Shown here: positions 40,078 to 64,000 of the stretch, piece after piece
How positions within the stretch are numbered: the stretch's first letter is position 1
Layout of the letters: each line of letters begins with the position of its first letter
Assembly: GCA_964019415.1 (NCBI GenBank)
Contig: OZ025874.1
Coordinates: 6,865,092 to 6,929,091 of the forward strand
Direction: 5' to 3'
DNA length: 64,000 nucleotides
Origin: Ianthella basta
Taxonomy: Eukaryota; Porifera; Demospongiae; Verongiida; Ianthellidae
Position numbers and translations under genes: made by a program
Notes under the pieces: generated by a model
What the model saw: the letters and a program-made list of their open reading frames with translations, nothing else
The model's database searches: none
Told to the model about the DNA's origin: nothing

Positions 40078-42729
40078 GACTGTGCACTGACTTCATTACT
40101 GCGGAAAGGCTACATATCTAGTGTGTGCCCTTTATGTCAGCTACTGTTCAGTGGCACTGGTGATCTCACATGCAAAAGGGTTGTCAGGTTACAAGTACGA
40201 CAAAACATCCTGTCACAGTGGGCCCACAATTCGCTATCAACAGACAGAGAATTGTGATGTACTGTAATCTTGAATACTGAAATTCATCCGTAAACAAAAC
40301 TGAAGTAACGATGGTACGTATGTCAGCATTACAGTGGACAAGGATAATGATTATGAATACCACATGCAGACTGTGTTAGAGACAGTGACAAAATATGAGA
40401 TTAGCGACAGTACAGAGTTCAAATACTAATCTATCCACAATAGTGAGAATTTATTCAATAGTCCTTTAGTGTGTACATAGGTAAATACAAAAACAGTGAC
40501 TTCATACAATACACTGGGCGACACCGTTGCAAGGAAGTCCTTGAACTTAGCGCTCCAACATACTGCACAGTGTGTGTTATACGTACCTTGACAGATATGG
40601 TGCATACAATAATAGATAGCGCAATACAACACACAGTTGATGTCAGATATGGTCATTGCACATCTGACAACTACTTGACGGACATGCAACACACAGCAGT
40701 TCCTTCCGTTCCAGACCAAGCTTGACTCCTGGTATGAGAGACAGTAATGCCTGCCACGCCATTTTGGGCCACCACTTCAGTGGAGATGCACAAGATATGG
40801 TAGTGCTAAAGTCCCTATATGGGTGTACCTAGGCTCCCACTTCACAAACTATATACTACTGTTCAGTATTGGAACAGGATAGGGAAATCAAATTCAAATT
40901 AAACTGTAAAACAAAACTTATAAAGGAATCGCATGTATGCAGGATTGCAACAAATCTTACTCACCCACTTTATTGCATGCATGTGATGTTATCACGCTGT
41001 CATTTGGTTAGTGGTTAGAGTTGTGAACTGGACAGCTGTTCCCGCAGTCCTAAAGAAGCTGCACAAAGGCAATGTTAAATACCCTTATGGCTAGTGCACA
41101 GAAGGAAGGCAACAACTGGGAAGGGACTTAGTTACAGGGCTTCTGGGCTGATAGTGATTTAATGGTTTGGCTAACGACATGTGACCATTCCAGCAGCTGT
41201 CCCCTTCCCCTATCTTGCTAGCCCTGTGCAGTGCCCATACCTCACCTCTCAATAAGGACCAACACAGAGCCACTGTACATTCCAGTACTGCAGCCGTATC
41301 ACACCGGTATGGCAAGCAGCACATGAGCAATGCAAGTAGAGACCACCGTGCGACCCTCAAGCGTGACTGAGACACACATAGTTGTAGTGATCAAGTTACC
41401 AGCTGTGAACTCGGCACTATATGGAGACAAAAGGCCGTGTACGGCTGTACCCTACCCTGACACCAGATGTTATGCCATCTCTCCCAACATACCACATGCA
41501 TGGAAGTAACTCATGCACATGGACAAATGACACATACAGTATATACCTACTGTTATGTGCAATGGTATGAGTGGTTGTTTGATGCACCAGCATTGGCATA
41601 TGAAGAGAACCCATCAGCAGTCAAGTGCAGTGATACCATTTTGATATTAATAGCAATTGTGCACAACTCCACATGATGAAGCGGCGTCCACTTGATAAAC
41701 AGCACGCAAAATAGGCAGAAGATGAGGTGGAGGCACTATCAGCATGCCAGCAGCCATGGCGATGCGCTGTGCACATGGCAACACAGTGATAAGAATTCAG
41801 TTAAGTGGCTGCTCAAGGAGCAATTTGCATATCAGAAGCCTTACCCTAGGCGAAACGTCTTTACCGCAGCTGGGTACAATACCTAATGTATGACATGCTA
41901 GATATGAAACACATGGACACTGGGTTCATACTGTATACATAGTTAATACAGTGCAAGTAAAGAATGCAGTGGACTGTACTGACTTCAGCACAAGCTCACG
42001 AAGGCATTCACAGTCAAACTGTCAGAAACTGCTAATGTTGCACGAACTGACCACCAGTCTCAAGTTGCATAATATGCTTCTGGTATGCTCCAATCTGTCT
42101 CAATGAAATGTAATGTGTACATAGTGTCAGTTGTACATTGATAGGAGTCTTAAAGTAGCAAGTGATTGCAGATGGCAGCAAGGGTAACGAGTGCAGGATG
42201 GTTGTCATGGTTACAGTGATGAAGCATGCTGCGGGAGCTTACCGAGGGCCTGCATGATGTAACATTGCATAATGCACAAATACATAATTATGCAATACAT
42301 ACTATACAGTTCGTAATACAGTATACATGTGTACACATGTATGCAGGAATTGTACTTATATGCAATGCCAATACAGCCTCAAATTTCGGTTCTCATTTTC
42401 ACAGATCAATGAATGGGCAGCATCAGATCTCAAACCTGTCCTGCTACGTGAGCTAAGAACATACCACTATAGATCCTGGAGAATCTATGTTAAAATCAGT
42501 TTTGCCAACAGATTGGTAGCTACGACAGAAACGTGTCAAGACACACCTTTACATGGACATGAAGTTGGGCATGAGCCTTATAATCACATGGCCAGCAGAC
42601 GGTGACATGTTGCGGTGAACACAGTGGTGGTACTGTGGTCACACCCTACTGGAGGATCACATGGCTGCTTGCTACCATCTGTGCATCTACATACCAACTC
42701 AGAAGGTGCACCTCTGATTTCAACCTAGC
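40078..42729. other. Intergenic, nothing firmly recognised
   Basis: A frame at about 42405-42600 follows a good-looking acceptor (TTTCACAG) and reads INEWAASDLKPVLLREL, but I found no partner exon or family, so it is not called. Confidence 0.35.
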
Positions 42730-43095
42730 AGGAAAGTGGGCAAACTGCATCTTCACTGGCCACGGAAGTGGACAGTATCCGATATCACAACTAGGAAAAT
42801 GAGCTCCATCTCAGATCACACACATGTGCGGAAAGTGGGCTGTCTCTGATTCATCATCCAGGAAGTGGCTGTATCCCATACCACATACACATAGGGATAG
42901 TGGGCTGCATGTGATTCACCAACTAGGAAGTGGGCTGTATCCCCTTATCACAAACAGGCTATGTTTTTTTCACCAACCTGGAAAATGTGGGCACTACCTC
43001 ATATCACATGCAGGGGCAAAAAGTGACTGCCAAGAATGTGGGTTGTATCATAATTCAATACCACACACAGGCTGTGAAAGTGGGCTGGTCTAGGC
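42730..43095. repeat. Degenerate tandem repeat, about 40-bp unit
   Basis: Recurring GGAAGTGGGCTGTATCCC and ATATCACA blocks, about 8-9 diverged copies of variable length. Confidence 0.6.
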
Positions 43096-46000
43096 ACAAA
43101 GGCAGAGGTTGTCATGCAAGTGCAGGCAAAAGGGAAGATGAAGGACGTTTACCACGTAGATGACTCCCCAATGCCTTGTGGACACTTATTCGCTAGCCCT
43201 TTAGGTGCACTAACAGCTTTATGAAGCCAGCCCCCGAAACACGTTGACATGGCCTTGTAGTCTCATGCATCATAATGAGTAAATGGTGGTGTACTCTGTT
43301 TCTAGTGCATGCTACGCACGTACATGTGATGAAAGCCCCATCGCACTGGAAATCCACCATATTGGCAAGTGCATTGCGTCACCTGCATGCTTCAATTACT
43401 AAGCTTGATGCTTGTGACCATGATGCTATCAACACGTCTTACACGGCAAAGGTCCTCATCAAACAAGGACTGGCGTTCTCACACTGAATGCAAACCACAA
43501 CTACTGACTGTCTCTCACAGGAATAGCAGTGAGATGATTGAAGGTTACAAAATGTTACCATGGCTCTTATACAGAGTCAAGCTGAAACATTAAGGGGAAG
43601 AGCAAATTGATAGCAGCTAAACCAATATACAGTACTTCAAACTGACTGCTCTGGTACTGCATTCCCAACTCGGGCAAGGGTAGGTATCAATCAGGACTGA
43701 AGCGTTTGCCACGAACATTTTCTAGCCTTGGCCATGTACAGAAATTATTGCACAGGGCACGTCTATGGGTGATAGTCATTAATCAGAACGAAACATGCAT
43801 TGTTCCAGAATGGAGGTTGATACCTGAGTACAGTTTAAAAACAAACACATTATAACTTTTACATAAAAGCTGATGTATCGTACAAGAATGAACCCTGAGG
43901 TCGCTGACATTTTGGTCAGAGACTCCAGCCACAACAGGTGTCACACGAGTGACAGTGTTAACTACAAGCAATGGAAGTGTTGTTACTAATGACTTACACT
44001 TTGAATAAAGCCCAAGCGTCTACATAGCTTTAATGTCAGCAGTCAGATCAGCAATCAGATAGTCCACATCCTTTGGCTACCCAGAGACCTATAGTACTGC
44101 ACATGACTGACCAAACGAAAATTCTTCACACAACATTGTCCCTAGATCACACAGTGGCAGCAAACATGACATACTGGGATTAAAAGAGTCATGCTTAGAA
44201 AGTGGAAATGTGATCCCTGTTGCATCTGCATACACTAAAAGTGCTACTACGAAAGAAACAGAACATTGCAGCCACACAAAACAACCAGCATTGCCAGAGT
44301 AAGTGAGGGCTGACAGAAGACAACAGACGAATAGTTAGCGCTAAAAGCCAGCTGGACCAGAGCCAGTGATCTCCAAATATCTAGCCGCCCCTTCGTCCAG
44401 ATGAGCTGGCCACTGTCAGCAGCCAAATATCTATTCAACTCAGCTCCTTAAGCACTAAGTTAGCAATAGTTAGTACCATGAACATGTTACATACATGCCA
44501 GCATGTGCAAAACAGTCAACACTCACCCATATACAAGTGTACACATAGGTGCATATACATTTCATCAGTTGAAGCGCCACATACACAGACATACAATGTA
44601 CACAGCACTACTGAGGTGTAGCTACCTGCAAACAAAATTCCGACAACTGCTACCGATGACACATTGCATGCATGTAACATATAGATGTACACAGATGTAT
44701 TCACCAATACAATTGGAATGTGTACGCACGCTGTCAAACACAAAATTGTTACGTAACAAGCTGCAACCACTGGGGGCATTGGAAACACGATAACAGATAT
44801 CTCCTTTCACTTGCTTTGGCGTTTAACATCTCCCCCTCTCAGGTGACACGTGTCATCAGAGAGTCTACTACGTAAACTATAAACCTCAGTGGACACAAAC
44901 AGAGGCCCACATGATACGTATGTACAGGAGGGCACACAGACTATTGACCATATAGAGATGCTGTGGTAGAGTATGTTAGTGGGTGTTAAAGTGTAGGCTT
45001 CTACACCCACTGTTGTGCAGGGGTGGACTCTCCCAATGGATATCAGTTGACACAGCTACAAACAGAATGCATTTGATTGAATAACACCACAGATGGTAAT
45101 TGGCTGAGATACTCAAAGTCCATAACTAACTTCTCAAATTGATGCAATATCAGGTTATATCATTTCATTCCAATGCCAGTGGTACACATTGCGGTCAGCA
45201 AGTGATTTTCAGTCCAGCAAACTACTGCAATTGGGGAAAATAATGCAACTGTCTTATTAATGCTATAAATGCAAGTGAACTGGCTTCTGCATCATTAAAG
45301 AAACTATTTCTTTTTCTGCATGTTAAGATCGCACGTGACTTACGGAGAAACACATAAAGATAATAATTCGCATGGATATACGTATTATACACCTCAGTCG
45401 AACATGCGCATGAACTGTAGTTCTATCTGACGATCGAGGTGGCTACGTCATTCAAGTTTTTCAAGAAGCAGTCTTACCTACAAGCAACGAAGCTGAGCTA
45501 CTGGATGCTGTCACAAGGGGAGTGAGCAGTGAAAAACGACCATGAGGACATTCAGGTAGACATGAAACTCGCTGTAATGAAGCCCGCGTCAGTGCCAAGT
45601 GGATTATCTCTGCCTATACATATATACTATCTTAGAACTGAGGCTGGAATTGTGCATGGCGGGTTTGTGGAGGCAGGAATCTGTGAGGTAGTGGACACAG
45701 CTGAGAGTGACTATGATTCTGAGGATGACCATTTTCCCGAGTAGCTTGATCACTTGAACAATTGCCTTGTGACTATGCATGCATGTGTGCATTCCAGCAT
45801 TATTTTAAAACAGGCATAAATATTTCAATGACTAAACTTGGGCTGATTTGCACTGTTTTAACAGTGCATTTATTTCCTAATTACAGTATGACATCACTGA
45901 CACACTGAACAAGGACCATTTCTTCGTGGACAAACATGTGCTGCATGGAGGTGGTACTGAACTCACACATCAAATTTAATTTAGAAAAATTGTAATCCAG

Positions 46001-46826
46001 GAGTTTGTTATATCCATGTCTGTAGCCTAAGGGATGAAACACCATCACACATTACTGCATGAAAGAACGGCTGTTCTTGAAAGCAAAACACATTTGGTAT
46101 TGGAATTAGTGAGCTATTTCTATGAATTTCCTATGATAGAGCATTTCTATGTTCATGAATCTGTACTTGTTCATGACAATTACTAACAATGATACGTCCT
46201 TGTAAAGGAGGCAAATGTATGTAGCTATGTATGTAGCTATGAATGCAGAATGAATGAAGACACCATCAGCCATTAAGAATATCTCTAAAGAGTTCACATG
46301 ACAAACCCTTTCCTCAAGTCCTACAAATGCTGGCACTTCATTTGCACACAGTACTAACTTTCACTCCTGAAATAAGCCATTTGCAGCATTTTACTGCGTG
46401 TACCATGCACATCTACACATATCGTGCATATACCCAGAACCCATGCTAAACTGCGTATAACTTGCCATAATCTCTCAGAACTTCCACAAAAAGCATACAT
46501 ACAACAATCGTACACTATAGTCTAAGGACTGTTTTACATTTAAAACGTTTACATTCCTATACGGATCAATTGCTCCGGATAGCGTTCTGTATTTGCAACG
46601 TTTACACAAAAAGACGAGCATGTAAACACAGCGAAATTGCTACAGATATGGGCAAAAATGTTTAAATGTAAACCAGGCCTAAGTGAGCCAATAAATGACA
46701 CAATATAAAGATAATAAAGGTAGACATACAGCAAGTACGTAACTACATACATTAACAAATTAGTAGGAAGATGTCAGCAGAACACTTAGGGCACAAATAG
46801 AGTTATTGATCAGTTATTGTTACTGA
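43096..46826. other. Intergenic, nothing firmly recognised
   Basis: The small frame ending at 45744 (acidic C-terminus SDYDSEDDHFPE) has an internal ATG at 45562 but no promoter, splice or family support. No RNA gene or clear element seen. Confidence 0.35.
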
Positions 46827-47366
46827 TCAGACTTCGTTCAGTTGATCATTCTCAGATTCTTTCGAGCAGATCTTTTTCAGCCCCAACACAAGTTTACTAC
46901 CATCACTTGGCTTGTCAGCATAGACAGCTAAATAAGGATTCTGCTCGCCAGTCAGATGTAGCCTGCTGGGCTCCCCCGAGCTGTTAGTGCTTAACAAGAA
47001 CCCCTTGCACGACTCTATTCCATCTCGTTCTGCTGTTCCAAGATCTTCAATCTCCGGCACAAAGATTGCAGCACTGCTCTGGTCACCAAACACAGCCAAA
47101 CCAGTGTCATCGTCCACCGAAAGGTATTCTTTACCACTTGCCCATTGATCCGTCAGACTTATAAAGAATCCTAGCTGTGTGTGGTCAGCAACTGATAGTG
47201 CAAATGGAGCCCCTTCACTGCACACATCCCTGTTCTGCTCAATCTTCGTGAGTTTCAAGGAGACGTTGGACACAGCTTCCTCCACATCTGGTGGGACTAC
47301 TTTTATGTGATAGTCGTTGTTCCCAAAGAGGACCAAGAAGAGGGGTAGGGTTAACGTGGCAACCAT
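46827..47366 (-). CDS. Small secreted beta-trefoil-like protein, intronless
   Basis: 179 residues, single exon. The ATG at 47366 is chosen because MVATLTLPLFLVLFG is a good signal peptide; an upstream ATG at 47393 would bury it. The mature part reads as a beta-trefoil: FFISLTDQW, then EYLSVDDDTGLAVFGD, AAIFVPEIEDL, KGFLLSTNSSG, SRLHLTGEQNPYLAVYAD and KLVLGLKK. The YL(S/A)(V/M)..(D/E)G..(A/V) strand followed by a F-x-P/E-x-I strand is typical of FGF and IL-1 folds. Three cysteines, and NVS and NSS glycosylation sites. It aligns weakly with the 181-residue protein at 38711 but on the opposite strand, 7.6 kb away. Fold inferred. Confidence 0.75.
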   Translation of the reverse strand: MVATLTLPLFLVLFGNNDYHIKVVPPDVEEAVSNVSLKLTKIEQNRDVCSEGAPFALSVADHTQLGFFISLTDQWASGKEYLSVDDDTGLAVFGDQSSAAIFVPEIEDLGTAERDGIESCKGFLLSTNSSGEPSRLHLTGEQNPYLAVYADKPSDGSKLVLGLKKICSKESENDQLNEV

Positions 47367-47453
47367 GTTTGCTGGCTGTTCACCTCGACACACAACACCA
47401 CGGATTTAACACTGGAAAAGTGGAAGGCTTGTCTGAGACTGTTCCTTATATAG

Positions 47454-47462
47454 CTAACACCA
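47454..47462 (-). promoter_or_regulatory. TATA box of the secreted protein gene at 47366
   Basis: TATATAAGG on the minus strand, about 88-96 bp before the ATG. Confidence 0.65.
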
Positions 47463-49232
47463 CTGTATGGTAATCATTACCACATGGACACAGGAATGTA
47501 ATTGGATTAACTGGGTTGGCAGTGTGATAGTGCTCAGTACCACACAGCCAAAGTAGAAGAAATGCTACACAGCTGTTGCGTGGACCAAACATGGGTGAGT
47601 TCACAGTAGCAGATAAATGGAGGCTAGAGTTTCATATCATTCAAGATAAGAGGCCCACCCTGATGAAGCCATCCATAAGGCTATCAGTTCATGCTACAAC
47701 ATACATATAATTATACATGCTGTGACTGGCAGGGCTACAGTAGGTGGTGAAAGAGACTATACATCTGTGGTACCAAACACTCCAAACTTGGACAAGAACC
47801 TACGTACCTACTGCGGGAAGGAAACCAAATCTGCAAACCAAACATGCTTATGAACAGTTGCCAGGCTACAGGGAGAAATGGGAATGGGAGTGCCTTTGAG
47901 CTGCCGTATTGCAGGCGAGGAATTCAGACAGCGACATATAAGTAAAAACTCAATACAGGGTTGGGCGAACAGGGATGCCGCAGATATCATGTGTGTGCTG
48001 TGCACACAATTTCTACTGGCTTCCTAAAACAAAGGCACCATAGTGACACAGCAACCCCGCCATTCACATGTCTGAGATACGTGTACCAAAACAGGAACTG
48101 CCAAAACAAGAACAATAATCTGCACACCACTCAGCATCACATCAAGTCCAGCAGAGTCTGATGTCCAGCCATACGGCAGCTGCCAATACAAACTAAGAAT
48201 GTTCCAACATGCACACATGGCAGACTAGCAGCTAGTAACTCATCAAAGTCCTATCAAACAGTCTTGTAAAGGAATCAAACACTGGAGTCCACATTCTCTT
48301 GTACGTATGAATGCTGCATGACCTTGCCACTCTGGACCTTAAATCCATCACTGTCTGGTGACAGTAGCTATGTAGTTATGTACTGGAAGTGTGCAGGTGC
48401 ATTGACCTTCCAATTACAAGGTCTTGCAGCTATATCCCCCACACGCTGAACCAGACACAATAGGTACTCTTCAGTTACACTTGCAATTTGCCAACAAAGG
48501 TCCACGTTAGTGCCAGTTACAGTAAGCACACCACATGGGAATAGGACACTTCAATAACTAGCACAGCACTACGATCCTTCTCAGTCTCGCTAAGCGTGAT
48601 CCAGTGTACAAGCTACAGTACTTAATGCATGAGTACATGCACTTTTGCATGCAAGAGGTAATAAATACAACATTACGATGATATTTGCTGTCACAGCCAC
48701 ACACAAGTGGTCGACATGCCACTGCCACAGGATATTCAAACCTGATTATCAATACTCTACACGATTATTGCACAAAGTCTATTCCCATCTGGCTTGATTG
48801 GCAAAAGTAACTGTTAATGGGTAGACACACTGTCTCATGCCACAACATGAACCTAAACACAAAATACGCACGTATTTCCTCCTTCGCTGTGAACTTTTGA
48901 ACCTATCATCACTTCAAAGCCATTGAGATGAGAAACATAAATTATGTTTATACATTGGGCACAAATGTAGAGCAGGACAAGTGATTGGGTTACATCAAAT
49001 AAGTGTTCACATGACCACAAAACACTACTAGTAATGCTCTCACCACCCACAAAATCTGTTCCTATTGAGCAGTGCCACATGACTGCTTAATCTTGCTCCA
49101 AGTGGACAAACCCTACGAGTGTGAGGGAAGGAAGTGGTTTGTCAGGACATTGGTTGAAGCTGATAAAAGTCAGTGTGAGTGATAAAGAGGGCATTGGCAC
49201 CTTCCCATTGCAAGCATATCCCCAACACACAC

Positions 49233-49233
49233 A

Positions 49234-49284
<51 letters not shown>
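49233..49284. repeat. (CA)n microsatellite
   Basis: About 50 bp of CA repeats. Confidence 0.95.
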
Positions 49285-49289
<5 letters not shown>

Positions 49290-50239
49290 TAGTAAAGTTG
49301 CCAAGGTGAAGAAACCCATTTAGTAGCAACATACATATTGTGCATCACCACTCAATGCAGCCACTTGTCTAAAGACTATAGGTTGAGAAAAGACAGTTTC
49401 CATTGTGTGTATTGCAACTTGGTGCAATGACAAATGCACCATACATCAGAGAGTGTTTCATACACATAATATACCATACATTAGAGTGATTCATACACTA
49501 AATATACCAAGAATGTTATTGGAATGGCTGCTCTGCTCAGCACTCCAGCAAGCAGTGAAACGTCAGCAAGTTCACTGGTTAGTACACTTAATGCCAATGC
49601 ACACAAAAACATTCCCAAGTACATAGCTGCGCCACCACCAACAACCCCAGGAAGAGGCAGCAGTCAGCCCACCACTTCTCATTACTTCCAATCACTTGCT
49701 CGTTCAGTTACTCATACAATGAAAGGTAGCTAGGACACACATGTTGACCATTAAATTAGATCAATAAACAGAGATACAGCTCCACAAACATGAGGCTTAC
49801 CGCTAACTAATCCAATAGCAACATATCACACACTAACACAACCATATTAAAAAATGACAGCGCAGAAACTGAAAGGTCATCACAATGTCTGATTCATTAC
49901 ATTAGAGATCTAACCTGATACTTTCATCATGGTCATGGACTAACAGCTTATTTGTTGTGTGGCTGAGGGCAAACACACAACATGACTGTGGATTGGCTAA
50001 TCTTAATGCTATAGATAGTGATTACAGATGAGATCAAAGGTGAAAAGCAAGATCAAAGCACAGTGCAACTACTTCAAAGCAAGATCGAACTACATCAAAG
50101 GACAGTGCTGCAATTTAACACAGCCATACCACAGCAGATGCAGTTGACACAAACTAAAGGAATTGTATCACTTTAGACCAGCAATCCTCTCCAAATTTAG
50201 TTGACTGACTGACAATAACAAAACAGTATAATTAGCAGT

Positions 50240-50345
50240 GAAGTGTGTGGCTCTTCCATCTTTGTAGGATGACTAGTAATGGGGGAGGGCGATCACTGGT
50301 TGCCATCAATAGGGCTCTGGCCCCCCAGCCTCCTGAAACACTTCG
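50240..50345. repeat. Dispersed repeat, copy 1
   Basis: Shares GTGGCTCTTCCA, GGATGACT, CACTGGTTGCCA and AATAGGGCT in order with 56308-56371. Two copies about 6 kb apart, same orientation. Confidence 0.6.
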
Positions 50346-51080
50346 GTGTAGAAGGCTGGTAGGCGTAATATCCAGTGATTAGCCTTTGTTCAATTAGCAG
50401 TGAAGTTGCACAAGCTACATATCAGAATACAGGATGTTAAGGTGAATGTTGATGTTATACACCAAATTTAGTGTTAATAATGGATTGTACCAGCACATCC
50501 ACAGACGGTAGTGTAGCTTGCTACAGGCACTGCACATGGAGAGAACACTTGACCGTGTACGTACACACTTCACTGCAATCGTTCACTCAGACACTCTGTC
50601 TGGCCTGAGTGTCACTGTCAGGGCTTTAGTGTTGTGGACATGACCACATTAGAGTGCCACACACGTCTGGTACAAGCATGGCATACATCTAACTACAGTA
50701 CATTCGAACACGTTGAGCTTCAGTACACCTAACGATTGAATTACTACACCTAACAAGATGCAAGGCTCGTGTAGTTAGTACCAAGTGGGTGCAGTGGCCT
50801 GCAGTAAGGCCTATCATTTAACTACAACCACTTAAACTACAAGATGCATGCTAGCGAGTGTAGTCTAGCACCCCATACAGATCTAGAGGGGTACTTTTAC
50901 TGCACTAGACGTGAATCTAAGGCTGGCTACTGGGCATTGTACGTATTGACTTGAATGACTGCATCACAGGAGGCTATGCGAATTACTATAGTCTCCCAAT
51001 AGAGACAATATCATTGCATAAGACTACCAAATGTACACATTTGACATACGTAGCATAGCTGTTGATACGTACATTCAAAT

Positions 51081-51229
51081 ACCATACTGATCGGTTGTTA
51101 ATTGTATGCGCTTATAGCTCTGGCAGGATATAAATATACACCTAATAAAGGGTATGCATAGCAATTGTGTGCTTAGCAGAGGATATGTGCTTATAAAGAG
51201 GGCGTGCATAACAACCGATCAGTACGGTA
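51081..51229. mobile_element. MITE with 20-bp terminal inverted repeats
   Basis: Begins ACCATACTGATCGGTTGTTA and ends with its complement TAACAACCGATCAGTACGGT (18 of 20 match). The 149-bp element has further internal inverted similarity (GCTTATA/TATAAGC-like blocks) and no coding capacity. Confidence 0.75.
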
Positions 51230-51310
51230 GCTGTACAAATAAAACTTAGGACATTTGCTCAGGCCCTACATATGTATGTGTGCGTATGTGAATGCCTTTA
51301 TGCCCACATG

Positions 51311-51488
51311 AGCATGCACACACACATGCATGCGCACACACAAACACACACACACATACACACACAAACACGCACACACACACACAGACATGCACGCACG
51401 CATGCACACACACACGCATGCACACACAAACACGCACACACACACACACACAGACATGCACGCATGCACACACACACACACACACACA
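51311..51488. repeat. Complex CA-rich microsatellite beside an SNX4 donor
   Basis: CACACA with regular ATGCACGC and AACACGC interruptions. On the minus strand it begins about 8 bases into the intron after the SNX4 exon ending at 51496. Confidence 0.95.
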
Positions 51489-51495
51489 GGAGTAC

Positions 51496-64000
<12,505 letters not shown>

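Larger units (their letters stand above)
47463..51080. other. Spacer, perhaps containing the missing last exon of SNX4
   Basis: Contains a pure (CA)n run at 49233-49284 and one copy of a dispersed repeat at 50240-50345. The last SNX4 exon should lie left of 51496, but I could not identify it here. Confidence 0.4.

Noticed and set aside
42405-42600. Possible exon INEWAASDLKPVLLREL...
   Set aside because: Good acceptor, but no partner exon, no family and no donor that I could defend.
45562-45744. Small acidic frame ending SDYDSEDDHFPE
   Set aside because: Too short and without promoter, splice or family support.

Overview
This is nuclear DNA from an animal. Genes are split into many exons with standard GT-AG introns of a few hundred bases. 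Promoters carry TATA boxes and, at one gene, RFX- and E2F-like sites. The space between exons is full of (CA/TG)n microsatellites, minisatellites and short inverted-repeat elements. Gene content (a TIMELESS/timeout orthologue, an SNX4 orthologue, a PAR/NFIL3-class bZIP factor and an orphan receptor tyrosine kinase with a cadherin-like repeat) fits an early-branching invertebrate. A sponge is my best guess, but that is inference, not something the DNA states.

Layout, left to right. 0.3-1.1 kb (+): two-exon bZIP factor. 2.6-3.5 kb (-): three-exon, 185-residue protein with an IL-1-like beta-trefoil pattern. 5.2-6.5 kb (-): two exons of a TEX49/SPMIP11-like protein, head to head with the next gene. 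6.55-24.08 kb (+): a complete 36-exon TIMELESS gene of 1251 codons, with an unrelated repeat-rich ORF nested on the opposite strand in its 22nd intron. 25.16-32.05 kb (-): a complete 15-exon receptor tyrosine kinase (1258 residues), tail to tail with TIMELESS. 33-38 kb: intergenic DNA with a 48-bp repeat, a dead non-LTR retrotransposon end and an E-box/GC-box array. 38.7-39.3 kb (+): intronless secreted 181-residue protein. 39.3-46.8 kb: repeats only. 46.8-47.4 kb (-): intronless secreted 179-residue protein. 51.5-64 kb (-): most of an SNX4 gene, cut by the right edge of the window.

Working relations. TIMELESS (replication-fork protection) and the TEX49-like gene (sperm or ciliary axoneme) have start codons 79 bp apart and share a promoter that holds an RFX X-box-like site and two E2F-like sites. 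The three small proteins at 2.6, 38.7 and 46.8 kb all look like beta-trefoil cytokine-type folds. Each has a TATATAA-type box about 90-115 bp upstream of its ATG. One of them points away from the receptor kinase across about 6.7 kb, so a ligand-receptor relation is possible but unproven. SNX4 acts in endosome-to-surface recycling of receptors.

All exon calls come from reading splice sites, phase continuity and remembered family sequences. No database search was possible.
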